A DNA stretch of 64,000 nt from JAPLJC01 sp963697965 (GTDB taxonomy: Bacteria > Desulfobacterota > Desulfobaccia > Desulfobaccales > 0-14-0-80-60-11): assembly GCA_963697965.1 (NCBI GenBank), contig OY969108.1, positions 806,001 to 870,000 on the forward strand. Reading direction: 5' to 3'. Each line of letters opens with the position of its first letter. Position 1 is the first letter of the stretch. This document shows, one piece after another, positions 43,675 through 51,168 of the stretch. Both the position numbers and the translations under genes were made by a program. Below the pieces are notes generated by a model that was given only the letters and a program-made list of their open reading frames with translations, was not told the origin of the DNA and did not search any database.

Positions 43675-44034
43675 GTGGAAGAAGACACCCCTCGCAAGGC
43701 CTTCTACACCATCGGTGAAGTGAGTCACCTCACCGGGGTGCGCCCCCATGTGTTGCGCTATTGGGAAGAGCCGGGGAAGCTCCTCAAACCCAGCCGCCGG
43801 CGCTCCCGCCACCGCCTGTACCGCCCCGCCGACATCCAGCTCATTTTTGAAATCAAGCGCCTCCGGGAAGAAGAGAAGCTGAGCCTGGCGGCCATGCAGC
43901 GCCAGTTCAACCGCCGCTCCCAGCCCACCCTGCCTCTTGACTTTCCCCCCTTTTCTCCGCCTGCCAACCAGGTTAATTCCCTGCTCCGGGCTATCCGGGA
44001 TGAACTCCTGGCCTTGAAAGAAATGCTGGATTAG
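43675..44034 (+). CDS. MerR-family transcriptional regulator
   Basis: 119 residues starting at GTG 43675. The HTH signature FYTIGEVSHLTGVRPHVLRYWEE (split: FYTIGEVSHLTGV then RPHVLRYWEE) and the wing RRRSRHRLYRPADIQLIFEIKRLREEE follow the MerR pattern. The C-terminal part is short and lacks metal-binding Cys. A MerR-like gene directly after pheT is a widespread arrangement in proteobacteria and relatives. The target is unknown; autoregulation is usual in the family. Confidence 0.88.
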   Translation: MEEDTPRKAFYTIGEVSHLTGVRPHVLRYWEEPGKLLKPSRRRSRHRLYRPADIQLIFEIKRLREEEKLSLAAMQRQFNRRSQPTLPLDFPPFSPPANQVNSLLRAIRDELLALKEMLD

Positions 44035-44389
44035 GCTGAATTCCGGTTTGATTCCGATTCCCACTGTTAGCGTTTTCTGTCCCAAGTGTAGGGGCGGCGT
44101 CTCAGTGGCACAGGCCTCTGGCCTGTGAATTCGCCCTGGCAGGGAAACCCTGCTCCTACATCACAGAAAACAATTTAACTTGGGAACCGGAATTAAAATC
44201 ACCCCATGCCCCCTATCCAACCACAAATGGATGCTTATTTTGGGGAAACTTGAAAAAAATTCGCCATTCTTGCCTTAAGTCAAAGCCCCCCCCGGCCATC
44301 GGCGTTAGATTGATATCCAGCCTGGGAAAGAAGATTTTGAATCCCAGCAAATTAATGATTTTATCCCAGTAACTCTAGGAGCAGACATC
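44035..44389. repeat. Spacer with GGCCTCTGGCC-type palindromic repeat before hcp
   Basis: At 44087-44159: GTGTAGGGGCGGCGTCTCAG, the palindrome CACAGGCCTCTGGCCTGTG, then CAGGGAAACCCTG. A sister copy is at 47341-47409. The part nearest hcp (44180-44389) is free of repeats and carries a candidate regulator site (44270) and the ribosome binding site CTAGGAGC at 44376-44383. Confidence 0.65.
44270..44283. promoter_or_regulatory. Candidate HcpR/CRP-FNR-type operator upstream of hcp
   Basis: TTGCCTTAAGTCAA is a dyad of the TTGAC-N4-GTCAA type with one mismatch. HcpR, a CRP/FNR regulator, is known to control hcp in sulfate reducers and clostridia through sites of this kind. Here it lies about 107 bases ahead of the hcp ATG. 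Confidence 0.5.
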
Positions 44390-46018
44390 ATGTTCTGTTA
44401 CCAATGTGAGCAAACGGCAAAGGGCGAGGCCTGCACCATCCAGGGAGTCTGCGGCAAGAACCCCGAAGTGGCGGGGCTGCAAGACCTGTTGATCTATACA
44501 CTCCAGGGGCTGTCCCAGGTGGCGGTGGCGGGGCGGCAGCTGGGAATCAACAACCGGGAGGTCAACCTCTTCACCGTCAAGGCTGCCTTTTCCACCCTGA
44601 CCAACGTGGACTTCGACCCCCAGAGATTCGTCAGCCTCATTCAGCAGGGCGTCCAGCTCCGGGATTATCTCAAGGCCGGGGTTCGGGCCGCGGGCGGGGG
44701 GGGCGATTTCCCTGAGGGTCCGGCCACCCTGGCGCCGGGGGCCGATAAAGAGGCCATGCTGCGGCAGGCCGAGGCGGTGGGCCTGAAATCCTACCCGGCG
44801 GCGGACCCGGACGTCCTCTCCTTGAAGCATACGCTACTGTTCGGCCTCAAGGGGGTTTGCGCCTACGCCGATCACGCCCAAATCCTGGGCCAGGAGGACG
44901 ACAAGGTCTACGCCTTTGTGCATGAAGGGTTGGCGGCCACCGCAGCCGAGGGCCTCGCCGTCGCCGATCTGATTCCCCTGGTCTTGAAATGCGGTGAGAT
45001 CAACCTCAGGGCCATGGAGCTGCTGGATGCCGGCAATACCGGGAGATACGGCGACCCAACGCCCACCCGGGTTCCCCTGGGACACAAGAAGGGCAAGGCC
45101 ATCCTGGTCTCGGGCCACGACCTCCTGGACCTGGAGGAAATATTGAAACAGAGCGCCGGCAAGGGCATTTACGTTTACACCCACGGCGAGATGCTTCCCT
45201 GCCACGGCTATCCCAAACTCAAAGAGTATCCCCACTTTTACGGCCACTACGGCTCCGCCTGGCAAAACCAGGCCAAGGAATTTGCCCGGTTTCCCGGGGC
45301 CATCCTGATGACTACCAATTGCATCCAAAGGCCCGGGGAGGTCTATGCCGACAACCTCTTCACCTGCGGGCTGGTGGGCTGGCCGGGGATCAAGCATATC
45401 CCGGACCGCAACTTCCAGGCGGTGATCGACAAGGCCCTGGCCCTGCCGGGTTTCCCCGAAGACGGCGATGGCGGCACGGTCTTGAGCGGCTTTGCCCGGA
45501 CCGCGGTGCTGGGGGTGGCCGGCAAGGTGATCGAGGCCGTCAAAAAACAGCAAATCCGCCACTTCTTTCTGGTGGGTGGCTGCGACGGCGCCAAGCCCAC
45601 CCGCAATTACTACACCGAGTTCGTGGAGAAGGTGCCCCGGGATTGTGTGGTCCTGACCCTGGCCTGCGGCAAGTTCCGCTTCTTTGATAAACAACTGGGC
45701 GACATTGGCGGCATCCCCCGGCTCCTGGATATCGGCCAGTGCAATGACGCCTACTCCGCGGTGCAGATCGCCGTGGCCCTGGCTGAGGCCTTCGGGGTGG
45801 AAGTCAACGAGCTGCCCCTGTCCCTGGTGCTCTCCTGGTATGAGCAGAAGGCGGTGGCCATCCTGCTCACCCTGCTCTACCTGGGGATCAAGAACATCCG
45901 CCTGGGCCCCTCACTGCCGGCCTTCATCACCCCCAACGTCCTTTCGGTGCTGGTGAAAAACTTCAACATCATGCCCATCACCACCCCGGATGCGGACCTG
46001 AAGGCGATGCTGGGATAG
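44390..46018 (+). CDS. hcp: Hybrid-cluster protein (hydroxylamine reductase), class I
   Basis: 542 residues. The 4Fe-4S motif at the N-terminus is C3-x2-C6-x8-C15-x5-C21 (FCYQCEQ ... GEAC ... GVCGK), the class I spacing. Hybrid-cluster ligands can all be placed: THGEMLPCHG (Glu), TTNCIQRP (Cys), VGGCDGAKPTRNYY (Cys that carries the extra sulfur), LACGKFRF (Cys), IGQCNDAYSA (Cys) and SWYEQKAV (Glu). The enzyme reduces hydroxylamine and more likely nitric oxide, protecting anaerobes from nitrosative stress. AGGAGC precedes the ATG. It is followed by a strong terminator and stands alone, with no hcr reductase gene. Confidence 0.97.
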   Translation: MFCYQCEQTAKGEACTIQGVCGKNPEVAGLQDLLIYTLQGLSQVAVAGRQLGINNREVNLFTVKAAFSTLTNVDFDPQRFVSLIQQGVQLRDYLKAGVRAAGGGGDFPEGPATLAPGADKEAMLRQAEAVGLKSYPAADPDVLSLKHTLLFGLKGVCAYADHAQILGQEDDKVYAFVHEGLAATAAEGLAVADLIPLVLKCGEINLRAMELLDAGNTGRYGDPTPTRVPLGHKKGKAILVSGHDLLDLEEILKQSAGKGIYVYTHGEMLPCHGYPKLKEYPHFYGHYGSAWQNQAKEFARFPGAILMTTNCIQRPGEVYADNLFTCGLVGWPGIKHIPDRNFQAVIDKALALPGFPEDGDGGTVLSGFARTAVLGVAGKVIEAVKKQQIRHFFLVGGCDGAKPTRNYYTEFVEKVPRDCVVLTLACGKFRFFDKQLGDIGGIPRLLDIGQCNDAYSAVQIAVALAEAFGVEVNELPLSLVLSWYEQKAVAILLTLLYLGIKNIRLGPSLPAFITPNVLSVLVKNFNIMPITTPDADLKAMLG

Positions 46019-46066
46019 AAGCCTGCGGCGGGGCCGGGGCCGGGGATATCCGGCGCCGCCGGGGAG

Positions 46067-46099
46067 AGCAGGGTCCATCCGGGCCCTGCTTTTTTTTCT
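46067..46099 (+). terminator. Intrinsic terminator of hcp
   Basis: AGCAGGG (46067-46073) pairs with CCCTGCT (46084-46090), with a ten-base loop TCCATCCGGG, followed directly by a T run to about 46099. It lies 48 bases after the hcp stop codon. Confidence 0.88.
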
Positions 46100-46588
46100 T
46101 TTTGGGAAGGTTTCCTAAGCATCCGGACCTGATATCAGGCCCGCAATGCTGGGTTGCGGAACGTTAAGTCTCCCTTAGGAAAGGGAGGGGTCATTATTTG
46201 CAAACTTAGACCACATTGGATGATTGAAGTTGACGCTGGATATTTGTTTTTAAATACCTATCTTTAAAATTATCTACATGCTCTGGTGGCCGCAGGCTTT
46301 AGCCTGCGCTCATTTTATTGAGGGGTTTCGCAAGCTAAAGCTTGCGGCTACATTTTAACTGCCTAAAGATGATGGACCTAATCTGAAGCTTAACATTAGG
46401 GGCTATTGCCAAACCTGATTTTATTGTCATCTTGAACGAAAGGAAGGATCTCAAATCACTAAAAATACGAGATGCTTCGCGGCGCGGCGGCATGAAAATT
46501 TTTAGGCGGACCGGGGGCTGGCATTAGCTTCTAGAGTTGATCAGCCCGCATCCCGGCTGGCTGCCAATTCCCCGCATGGAGGACCATC
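46100..46588. repeat. Intergenic region with GCAGGCTTTAGCC palindrome
   Basis: At 46286-46350 are two nested palindromes, GCCGCAGGCTTTAGCCTGCG and CGCAAGCTAAAGCTTGCGGC, about 20 bases apart. Upstream is moderately AT-rich DNA without a gene. The last 40 bases hold the ribosome binding site CATGGAGGACC for the next gene. A similar single element is near 30480. Confidence 0.6.
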
Positions 46589-46996
46589 ATGAAGCTATCC
46601 TGGCAAAATATCTCCCTGACTTTTGCAGCCGGCTGTTGCGGAGGGCTGTTGAACGCCTTGTTTGTCTGGTTTTTTGGAGCCAGCGGACTGAGCGGGGCCC
46701 TGGGGGTGAAAATCGCTCCGGCCCTCACCCCACCCTTCCTCTACCAGAAGCTGGTGTGGGGCGGCCTCTGGGGCTGGCTCTTTCTCTTGCCCCTGGGGCT
46801 TTCCTATCCGGTGCGGGGTCTGCTCTACAGCCTGGGACCATCATGCGTGGCCTTGCTGGTGGTCCTTCCCTTGCAGGCTCATAAAGGCTGGTTCGGCTGG
46901 CAACTGGGCTACCTGACCCCGGTTTTGGTGCTTTTCTTCAATGCGGTCTGGGGGCTGGCCGCCGGCTGGTGGCTGCAACTGACGGCCAGCGAGTAG
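46589..46996 (+). CDS. Small membrane protein, function unknown
   Basis: 135 residues with about four hydrophobic segments: LTFAAGCCGGLLNALFVWFF, LWGWLFLLPLGLSY, PSCVALLVVLPL and TPVLVLFFNAVWGLAAGWW. The ATG has GGAGG at good spacing. Codon bias is like its neighbours. No motif is recognised; the first segment carries a Cys pair (CCGG). It stands alone between two repeat-rich spacers. Confidence 0.65.
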   Translation: MKLSWQNISLTFAAGCCGGLLNALFVWFFGASGLSGALGVKIAPALTPPFLYQKLVWGGLWGWLFLLPLGLSYPVRGLLYSLGPSCVALLVVLPLQAHKGWFGWQLGYLTPVLVLFFNAVWGLAAGWWLQLTASE

Positions 46997-47545
46997 AACA
47001 CCCCTGGCCCTTGAGATAAGGTATCTTAAACTGCCTTAAAGTGGTCAAGTATGGGAAGGCATGCAGGGTGGGCACTGCCCACCAATACCAGGGATCTTTT
47101 TGATGTTAGGCGGGCACAATAGCTAATCATTTCTTGGAATTTACAAACTATTTCCCTCGCCCCCTTGGGGGGAGAGGGGAGGGTGAGGGGGGTATGGAAC
47201 GGCCTTGTAGGGGCACACCCACGTGAGCGCCCCCTACGAAAGTGGGGGCAGTGTAGGGGCGGGTTTTAAACCCGCCCCTACGGAAAACCATGCGGAGCGA
47301 TCCCTCACCTTACCCCTTACAAAAACCCGCCTCGCCGGTATGGGGGGCGTCTTAGTGGCACAAGCCTCTGGTCTGTGGGTTTGCCAGGGCGGGGAAACCC
47401 CGCCCCTATGGCAGGGGAGAGGGTGTTTTAGTTGTATCTGGAATATGTTGAAATCGTCGATATTACCATGATCTAGAGTTTATCTTCGGGTAAGTAATCT
47501 CTTCCATCCAATTTGGTTGCCGGACACTACTGGTGGAGTATGGGC
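46997..47545. repeat. Repeat-rich spacer with several families
   Basis: This spacer of about 550 bases has no gene. It holds GTGGGCACTGCCCACC (about 47067-47085), the G/C-rich CCCCTTGGGGGGAG array at 47158-47206 (related to 60612-60722), the GTAGGGGCGGGTTTT palindrome at 47253-47281, and the GGCACAAGCCTCTGGTCTGT element at 47341-47409 (sister of 44087-44159). Confidence 0.75.
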
Positions 47546-48625
47546 ATGCGGAGTTCGCAGGCGCTGCGCACCCTTGAACTGGAGGGCGCCCCCCGAGAGA
47601 GAGGGCGGCGCCACGGGCAGACCCTGGGCGCTGAAATCCGGCAACTACGCCGGGCCCTGCTGGCTTACCTGGCCCGGGTCAGCCTTTATGCCGGGGCCTT
47701 GCCGCTCTTTGGCGGGCTTCTCCTCCTGGCCCGGTCTTTTCTCCCCCAGACCCCGTCGCGTCTCAAGCAGGAGATGGCCGCCCTGGCTGCCGGGGCCCAG
47801 GTGAGCCCCGGATCGGTCCTCCTCATTAACGTGCTCGACGACCTGGCCAACAGCACCCCGCGCTGTTCGGCCCTGGCGGTGGGGGAAGGGCACACCCGGG
47901 ACGGCTGCTATCTCATGGGGCGCAACCTGGACTACCCGCTGTTCGTCGACATTCTGGCGCGTCTCCAGATGTTATTTCTCCTGGAACCGGATGAGGGTCA
48001 GGCCCTGGCGTCCCTGGCCTGGCCGGGGTACGTGGGGGTGTGCACCGGCATCAATAAGGCCGGGGTCGCCCTGGCCCAACTCTCCGTCCCGAGCCGGGAC
48101 CGCTCCCTTACTGGCATGCCCGCGGCCCTGCGCTTCCGGCTGGCCCTGGAAGGGGGGGCCAGCGCCGCGGCCGCGGCCAACCAGGTCCTGCGGCTTCCGG
48201 GCACCATCGGCAACAACCTCATGCTTTGCGACGCCAGGGAGGCGATGGTGTTGGAGCTCTCCGCCCGGCGGGGGGCGCGGCGCCGGCCCCGGCAGGGCCT
48301 GATCACTGCCAGCAACCATTATCAGAGTCCGGCCATGCAGGCCCTGAAAGGCCGGTTTCCGCCCCGGACCCCCTATTCGCCGCTGTCCCCCTACTATTTT
48401 ACCGAGGCCTACAGCCAGGCCAGGGACCGGCGGTTGCAGGAATTGGCCGCCGGCCGCCGCCTGGCTCCCTCTGACCTGGAAATAATTCTGGCAGATGAAG
48501 CCGTGGCCAATGCCGGCACCGTGGTGTGCGTGGTCTTTGCCCCTGGGGAGAGGACTATCTGGGTGGCCCGGGGGGAAAAGCCCCCGGTAAACCGCGGGCC
48601 TTTCATCGCCAAAACCTTGTGGTAA
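47546..48625 (+). CDS. C45-type Ntn-hydrolase / acyltransferase-like protein
   Basis: 359 residues from the ATG at 47546, chosen because GGTGGAG lies eight bases ahead; another ATG six bases upstream and a TTG further up are possible. Fold marks of the autoproteolytic acyl-CoA:6-APA acyltransferase group: the candidate nucleophile Cys107 in STPRCSALAVG, then GRNLDYP, TGINKAGVALAQL, and TASNHYQSPAM. In this family the peptide bond before the Cys is cut, leaving Cys as the N-terminal nucleophile. Substrates range from bile salts to acylated peptides or lipids; none can be assigned here. An early hydrophobic stretch (ALPLFGGLLLLARSFL) may make it membrane-associated. Confidence 0.78.
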   Translation: MRSSQALRTLELEGAPRERGRRHGQTLGAEIRQLRRALLAYLARVSLYAGALPLFGGLLLLARSFLPQTPSRLKQEMAALAAGAQVSPGSVLLINVLDDLANSTPRCSALAVGEGHTRDGCYLMGRNLDYPLFVDILARLQMLFLLEPDEGQALASLAWPGYVGVCTGINKAGVALAQLSVPSRDRSLTGMPAALRFRLALEGGASAAAAANQVLRLPGTIGNNLMLCDAREAMVLELSARRGARRRPRQGLITASNHYQSPAMQALKGRFPPRTPYSPLSPYYFTEAYSQARDRRLQELAAGRRLAPSDLEIILADEAVANAGTVVCVVFAPGERTIWVARGEKPPVNRGPFIAKTLW

Positions 48626-48880
48626 TTGCCAGGCCCCCAAGTTTTAGCCAAACTCATCCCGGGAGCGGGGCGCTCTTCCCCTCCTTTCCTCACGACCTGC
48701 TGGCAAACTGACAAGATTGTCCTTAATATAAGCATTGGTATTACATAATTGTACTATTAGAGACCCCAGGGACCCTCCAAGGCTAGCTGGCAGAGAGAGG
48801 CGGTTCTTGTAACTACTGATAATTATTGGGGCTGGCCGGGTGAGCCGGGACAGGCATATTTCTTGCTTCTAAAATTGATC

Positions 48881-50428
48881 ATGGAAGCCGCCCTCCCAGA
48901 ACACCAAATCCAGGTTCTCCACGAGGTTGGCCAGGGCCTGGGCCAGGCCCTCAATCTGGAGCAGGCCCTGGAAGCCCTCCACCAGATTCTCTGCCGCTCC
49001 ACGTCCTTGAAACATGTTAGCGTCACCCTCAAGGACACGGAAAACGGCCAATGGCACTGCCGCGCCTCCCGGGATCTCCTTCCCGAAGGGCAGTCCCGGG
49101 CCGGCTGCCGCCCGGGGGGAGGGTTGCCGGGATCGATCCTGATGACCGCCCAACCCTTTGTCATCCCGGCCAGGGGCCAGGAGCCGTTATTGGTAAATCT
49201 GACCCGGGCCCGGCAGCTCCCTAAGGAACAGATCTCCTTTATCGGCGTACCCTTGCTGCGCCACGGCTCGCCCCTGGGGGTGCTGCTGGTGGACCGCCTG
49301 TTTGGCGGCCAGGTCTCCCTGGAGGAAGACGTGCGCTTCCTCAGCATTATGGCCGCGCTCCTGTCCCCCTTTCTCGGCCCGGAGGAGATGGAGAGGGTGG
49401 GGGAGGAGAGCCTGGAGCTGGAAAATCCCGCCCTGCGCCTGGAACTTTCTGGTAAGGCTCGAAATTTTTCCATCGTCGGCCAAAGCCCCGCCATCCTCAA
49501 GGCGCAGCAGCTGCTCACCAAGTTGGCGCCGGGTCGGGCCCCGGTCCTGCTGATCGGAGAATCCGGCACCGGCAAGGCCCTGATGGCCCGGATGACCCAC
49601 GCCTTGAGCCCCCGGGCCCGATATCCCTTCCTCAAGATCAATTGCGCCTCCCTGCCGGAAAACCTGCTGGCCGCGGAGCTCCTGGGCTATGAGAAGGACG
49701 CCATCCCCGGGGCGGTCAAGGCCAGGCCCGGCCGCCTGGAAGAAGCGGACGGAGGCAGTATCTTCCTGGAGGAAATCGCGGCACTGCCCCTCAACCTCCA
49801 GGCCGGTCTGGTGCGCTTTCTGCAAGAAATGGAGGTCCAGCGTCTGGGCAGCAGCCGCACCCGGAAGGTGGATGTCCGCCTGCTCGCCGACACCTTCCAG
49901 GATCTGGACGCCGCGGTCCAGGCAGGCTCCTTCCGGGAAGACCTCTATTATCTCTTGAGCCATGGTTCGGTGCGTATCCCGCCCTTGCGGGAACGGCGGC
50001 CGGACATTCCTCTGCTCCTTAATCACTTCCTGGACAAGGTTTCCAAGGAAAACGGCCAGAGGTTTTATCTGACCCAGGAGGCCCTGGAAATTCTCCAGGA
50101 TTATGCCTGGCCCGGCAATGTCCGGGAGATGGAAAACCTGGTGGAACGCCTGGGTATGGTGGTTGCAGGCCCCGAAATCGGGGTCAAGGATCTGCCCCCT
50201 TATCTGGCCCCGGCCCGGAAGGCCCAGGCCGCCGACCAGGCCTTTCTGGCCCGCTTGAAAGACATGGAAAAACGGGAAATCCTGGCCGCCCTGGAGCGCA
50301 ACCGCTGGATCCAATCCCAGGCGGCCATGGACCTGGGGCTGACCCTGCGGCAGATCGGCTATCGGGTCAAACAGTTCGGTCTGGAAACGTTCATCAAGGA
50401 GCAGCGGGGCCAAAACCGATCAGAATAG
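48881..50428 (+). CDS. NifA-like sigma-54 activator homologue with degenerate contact loop
   Basis: 515 residues from the ATG at 48881 (no clear ribosome binding site; a TTG start six codons earlier is open). GAF domain (about 15-165), AAA+ domain (about 198-425) and Fis-type helix-turn-helix (about 450-505). The AAA+ part is altered: the sigma-54 contact loop reads DAIPGA (273-278) where GAFTGA is expected, Walker A is GESGTGKA (226-233) and Walker B is FLEEIA where FLDEIG is usual. FREDLYY is kept but the following Arg is Leu. So the protein probably binds DNA and ATP but cannot drive sigma-54 in the normal way. It is likely an anti-activator or has another role. Confidence 0.85.
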   Translation: MEAALPEHQIQVLHEVGQGLGQALNLEQALEALHQILCRSTSLKHVSVTLKDTENGQWHCRASRDLLPEGQSRAGCRPGGGLPGSILMTAQPFVIPARGQEPLLVNLTRARQLPKEQISFIGVPLLRHGSPLGVLLVDRLFGGQVSLEEDVRFLSIMAALLSPFLGPEEMERVGEESLELENPALRLELSGKARNFSIVGQSPAILKAQQLLTKLAPGRAPVLLIGESGTGKALMARMTHALSPRARYPFLKINCASLPENLLAAELLGYEKDAIPGAVKARPGRLEEADGGSIFLEEIAALPLNLQAGLVRFLQEMEVQRLGSSRTRKVDVRLLADTFQDLDAAVQAGSFREDLYYLLSHGSVRIPPLRERRPDIPLLLNHFLDKVSKENGQRFYLTQEALEILQDYAWPGNVREMENLVERLGMVVAGPEIGVKDLPPYLAPARKAQAADQAFLARLKDMEKREILAALERNRWIQSQAAMDLGLTLRQIGYRVKQFGLETFIKEQRGQNRSE

Positions 50429-50492
50429 TCTGAAAATCCCAGTAAGCCGCCAGATATTTTCAGGCTCCCAGGTTGAACGGGGGAGACGCAAA

Positions 50493-50522
50493 AATAACCC
50501 CTTGATTTTTCAAGTGGTTATA
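50493..50522. terminator. Bidirectional hairpin between convergent genes
   Basis: AATAACCCCTTG, a six-base loop, then CAAGTGGTTAT form a stem with one mismatch, with A/T-rich ends on both sides. It lies between the NifA-like gene and the convergent small hypothetical gene. Confidence 0.45.
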
Positions 50523-50558
50523 ATTCTTAGCATTGAGTTCTTGAAAGATATGAATGGG

Positions 50559-50789
50559 CTATTTTGATAACTGTAGCGCTTCTTGTGCTTCCCGGGGCAA
50601 TTGGACGATAATAAAATAATATTGAGGATAAAGATAGTCTTCACCTGATTCATCGATTACCCTGATGTACCCTTCCTTTTCAGCCTCCTCATCGGGGAGC
50701 ATCTGGTAAATCTTGCGTTTTTCCAAATCATCACAGTCCTTATTCTCAATGCAGAGGGCAAATCTATAATTTTCTTTTGTCTTATCCAT
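50559..50789 (-). CDS. Conserved small hypothetical protein (76 aa)
   Basis: 76 residues, acidic. Central pattern KRKIYQMLPDEEAEKEGYIR then VIDESGEDYLYPQYYF; I have seen this type as a short conserved family of unknown function in several phyla, often annotated only as hypothetical. It is four bases downstream of the 85-residue gene, so the two are co-translated. A small upstream partner plus an acidic, compact downstream protein is the pattern of toxin-antitoxin modules, but no known toxin motif supports that. Confidence 0.7.
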   Translation of the reverse strand: MDKTKENYRFALCIENKDCDDLEKRKIYQMLPDEEAEKEGYIRVIDESGEDYLYPQYYFIIVQLPREAQEALQLSK

Positions 50790-50793
50790 GATT

Positions 50794-51051
50794 TTAATCC
50801 AGGAACCTCTTGATTTTCATTTTCCTTTTACCAATTCCGAGGGCTTCATACCAGTGTAATTCAGCTCTTCGAATATGGCCGCTTTGGAGCCTCACCTTAG
50901 CAAAACCTTTAAGTTTTCGCCATCGACCGCGGCCGAACTGTTTCTGAATCCGCATTATATCACGGATACTGCCCCCGATGGCCGTCGCTTCAATTTTCGC
51001 TATTTCCCCAATTATCTCAAAATGCACTAAACATTTCACCTTTAGATTCAT
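50794..51051 (-). CDS. Conserved small basic hypothetical protein (85 aa)
   Basis: 85 residues, strongly basic. It opens MNLKVKCLVHFEI and contains GSIRDIMRIQKQFGRGRWRK and AELHWYEALGIGKRKMKIKR. GGGGGAA precedes the ATG. The C-terminal HWYEA-GIGK-xxKIKR pattern recurs in a family of short hypotheticals that I have seen paired with the family of the following gene. Basic first gene plus acidic second gene suggests a complex. Function unknown. Confidence 0.7.
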   Translation of the reverse strand: MNLKVKCLVHFEIIGEIAKIEATAIGGSIRDIMRIQKQFGRGRWRKLKGFAKVRLQSGHIRRAELHWYEALGIGKRKMKIKRFLD

Positions 51052-51168
51052 TTCCCCCTGGGTAGAGCGGCAGCATCATCTTGCCCCGTTTCGCGCTCCT
51101 CAAAGATAGGCTGCATCTCCACGTCGGTTGGACGCCATTTAAAGAATTTGGGCCCGCCGTCCCCGCCT

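Noticed and set aside
44390..46018. Reading hcp as a carbon monoxide dehydrogenase
   Set aside because: The proteins share a fold, but the cluster ligand pattern and the Cys spacing at the N-terminus are those of class I hybrid-cluster proteins.
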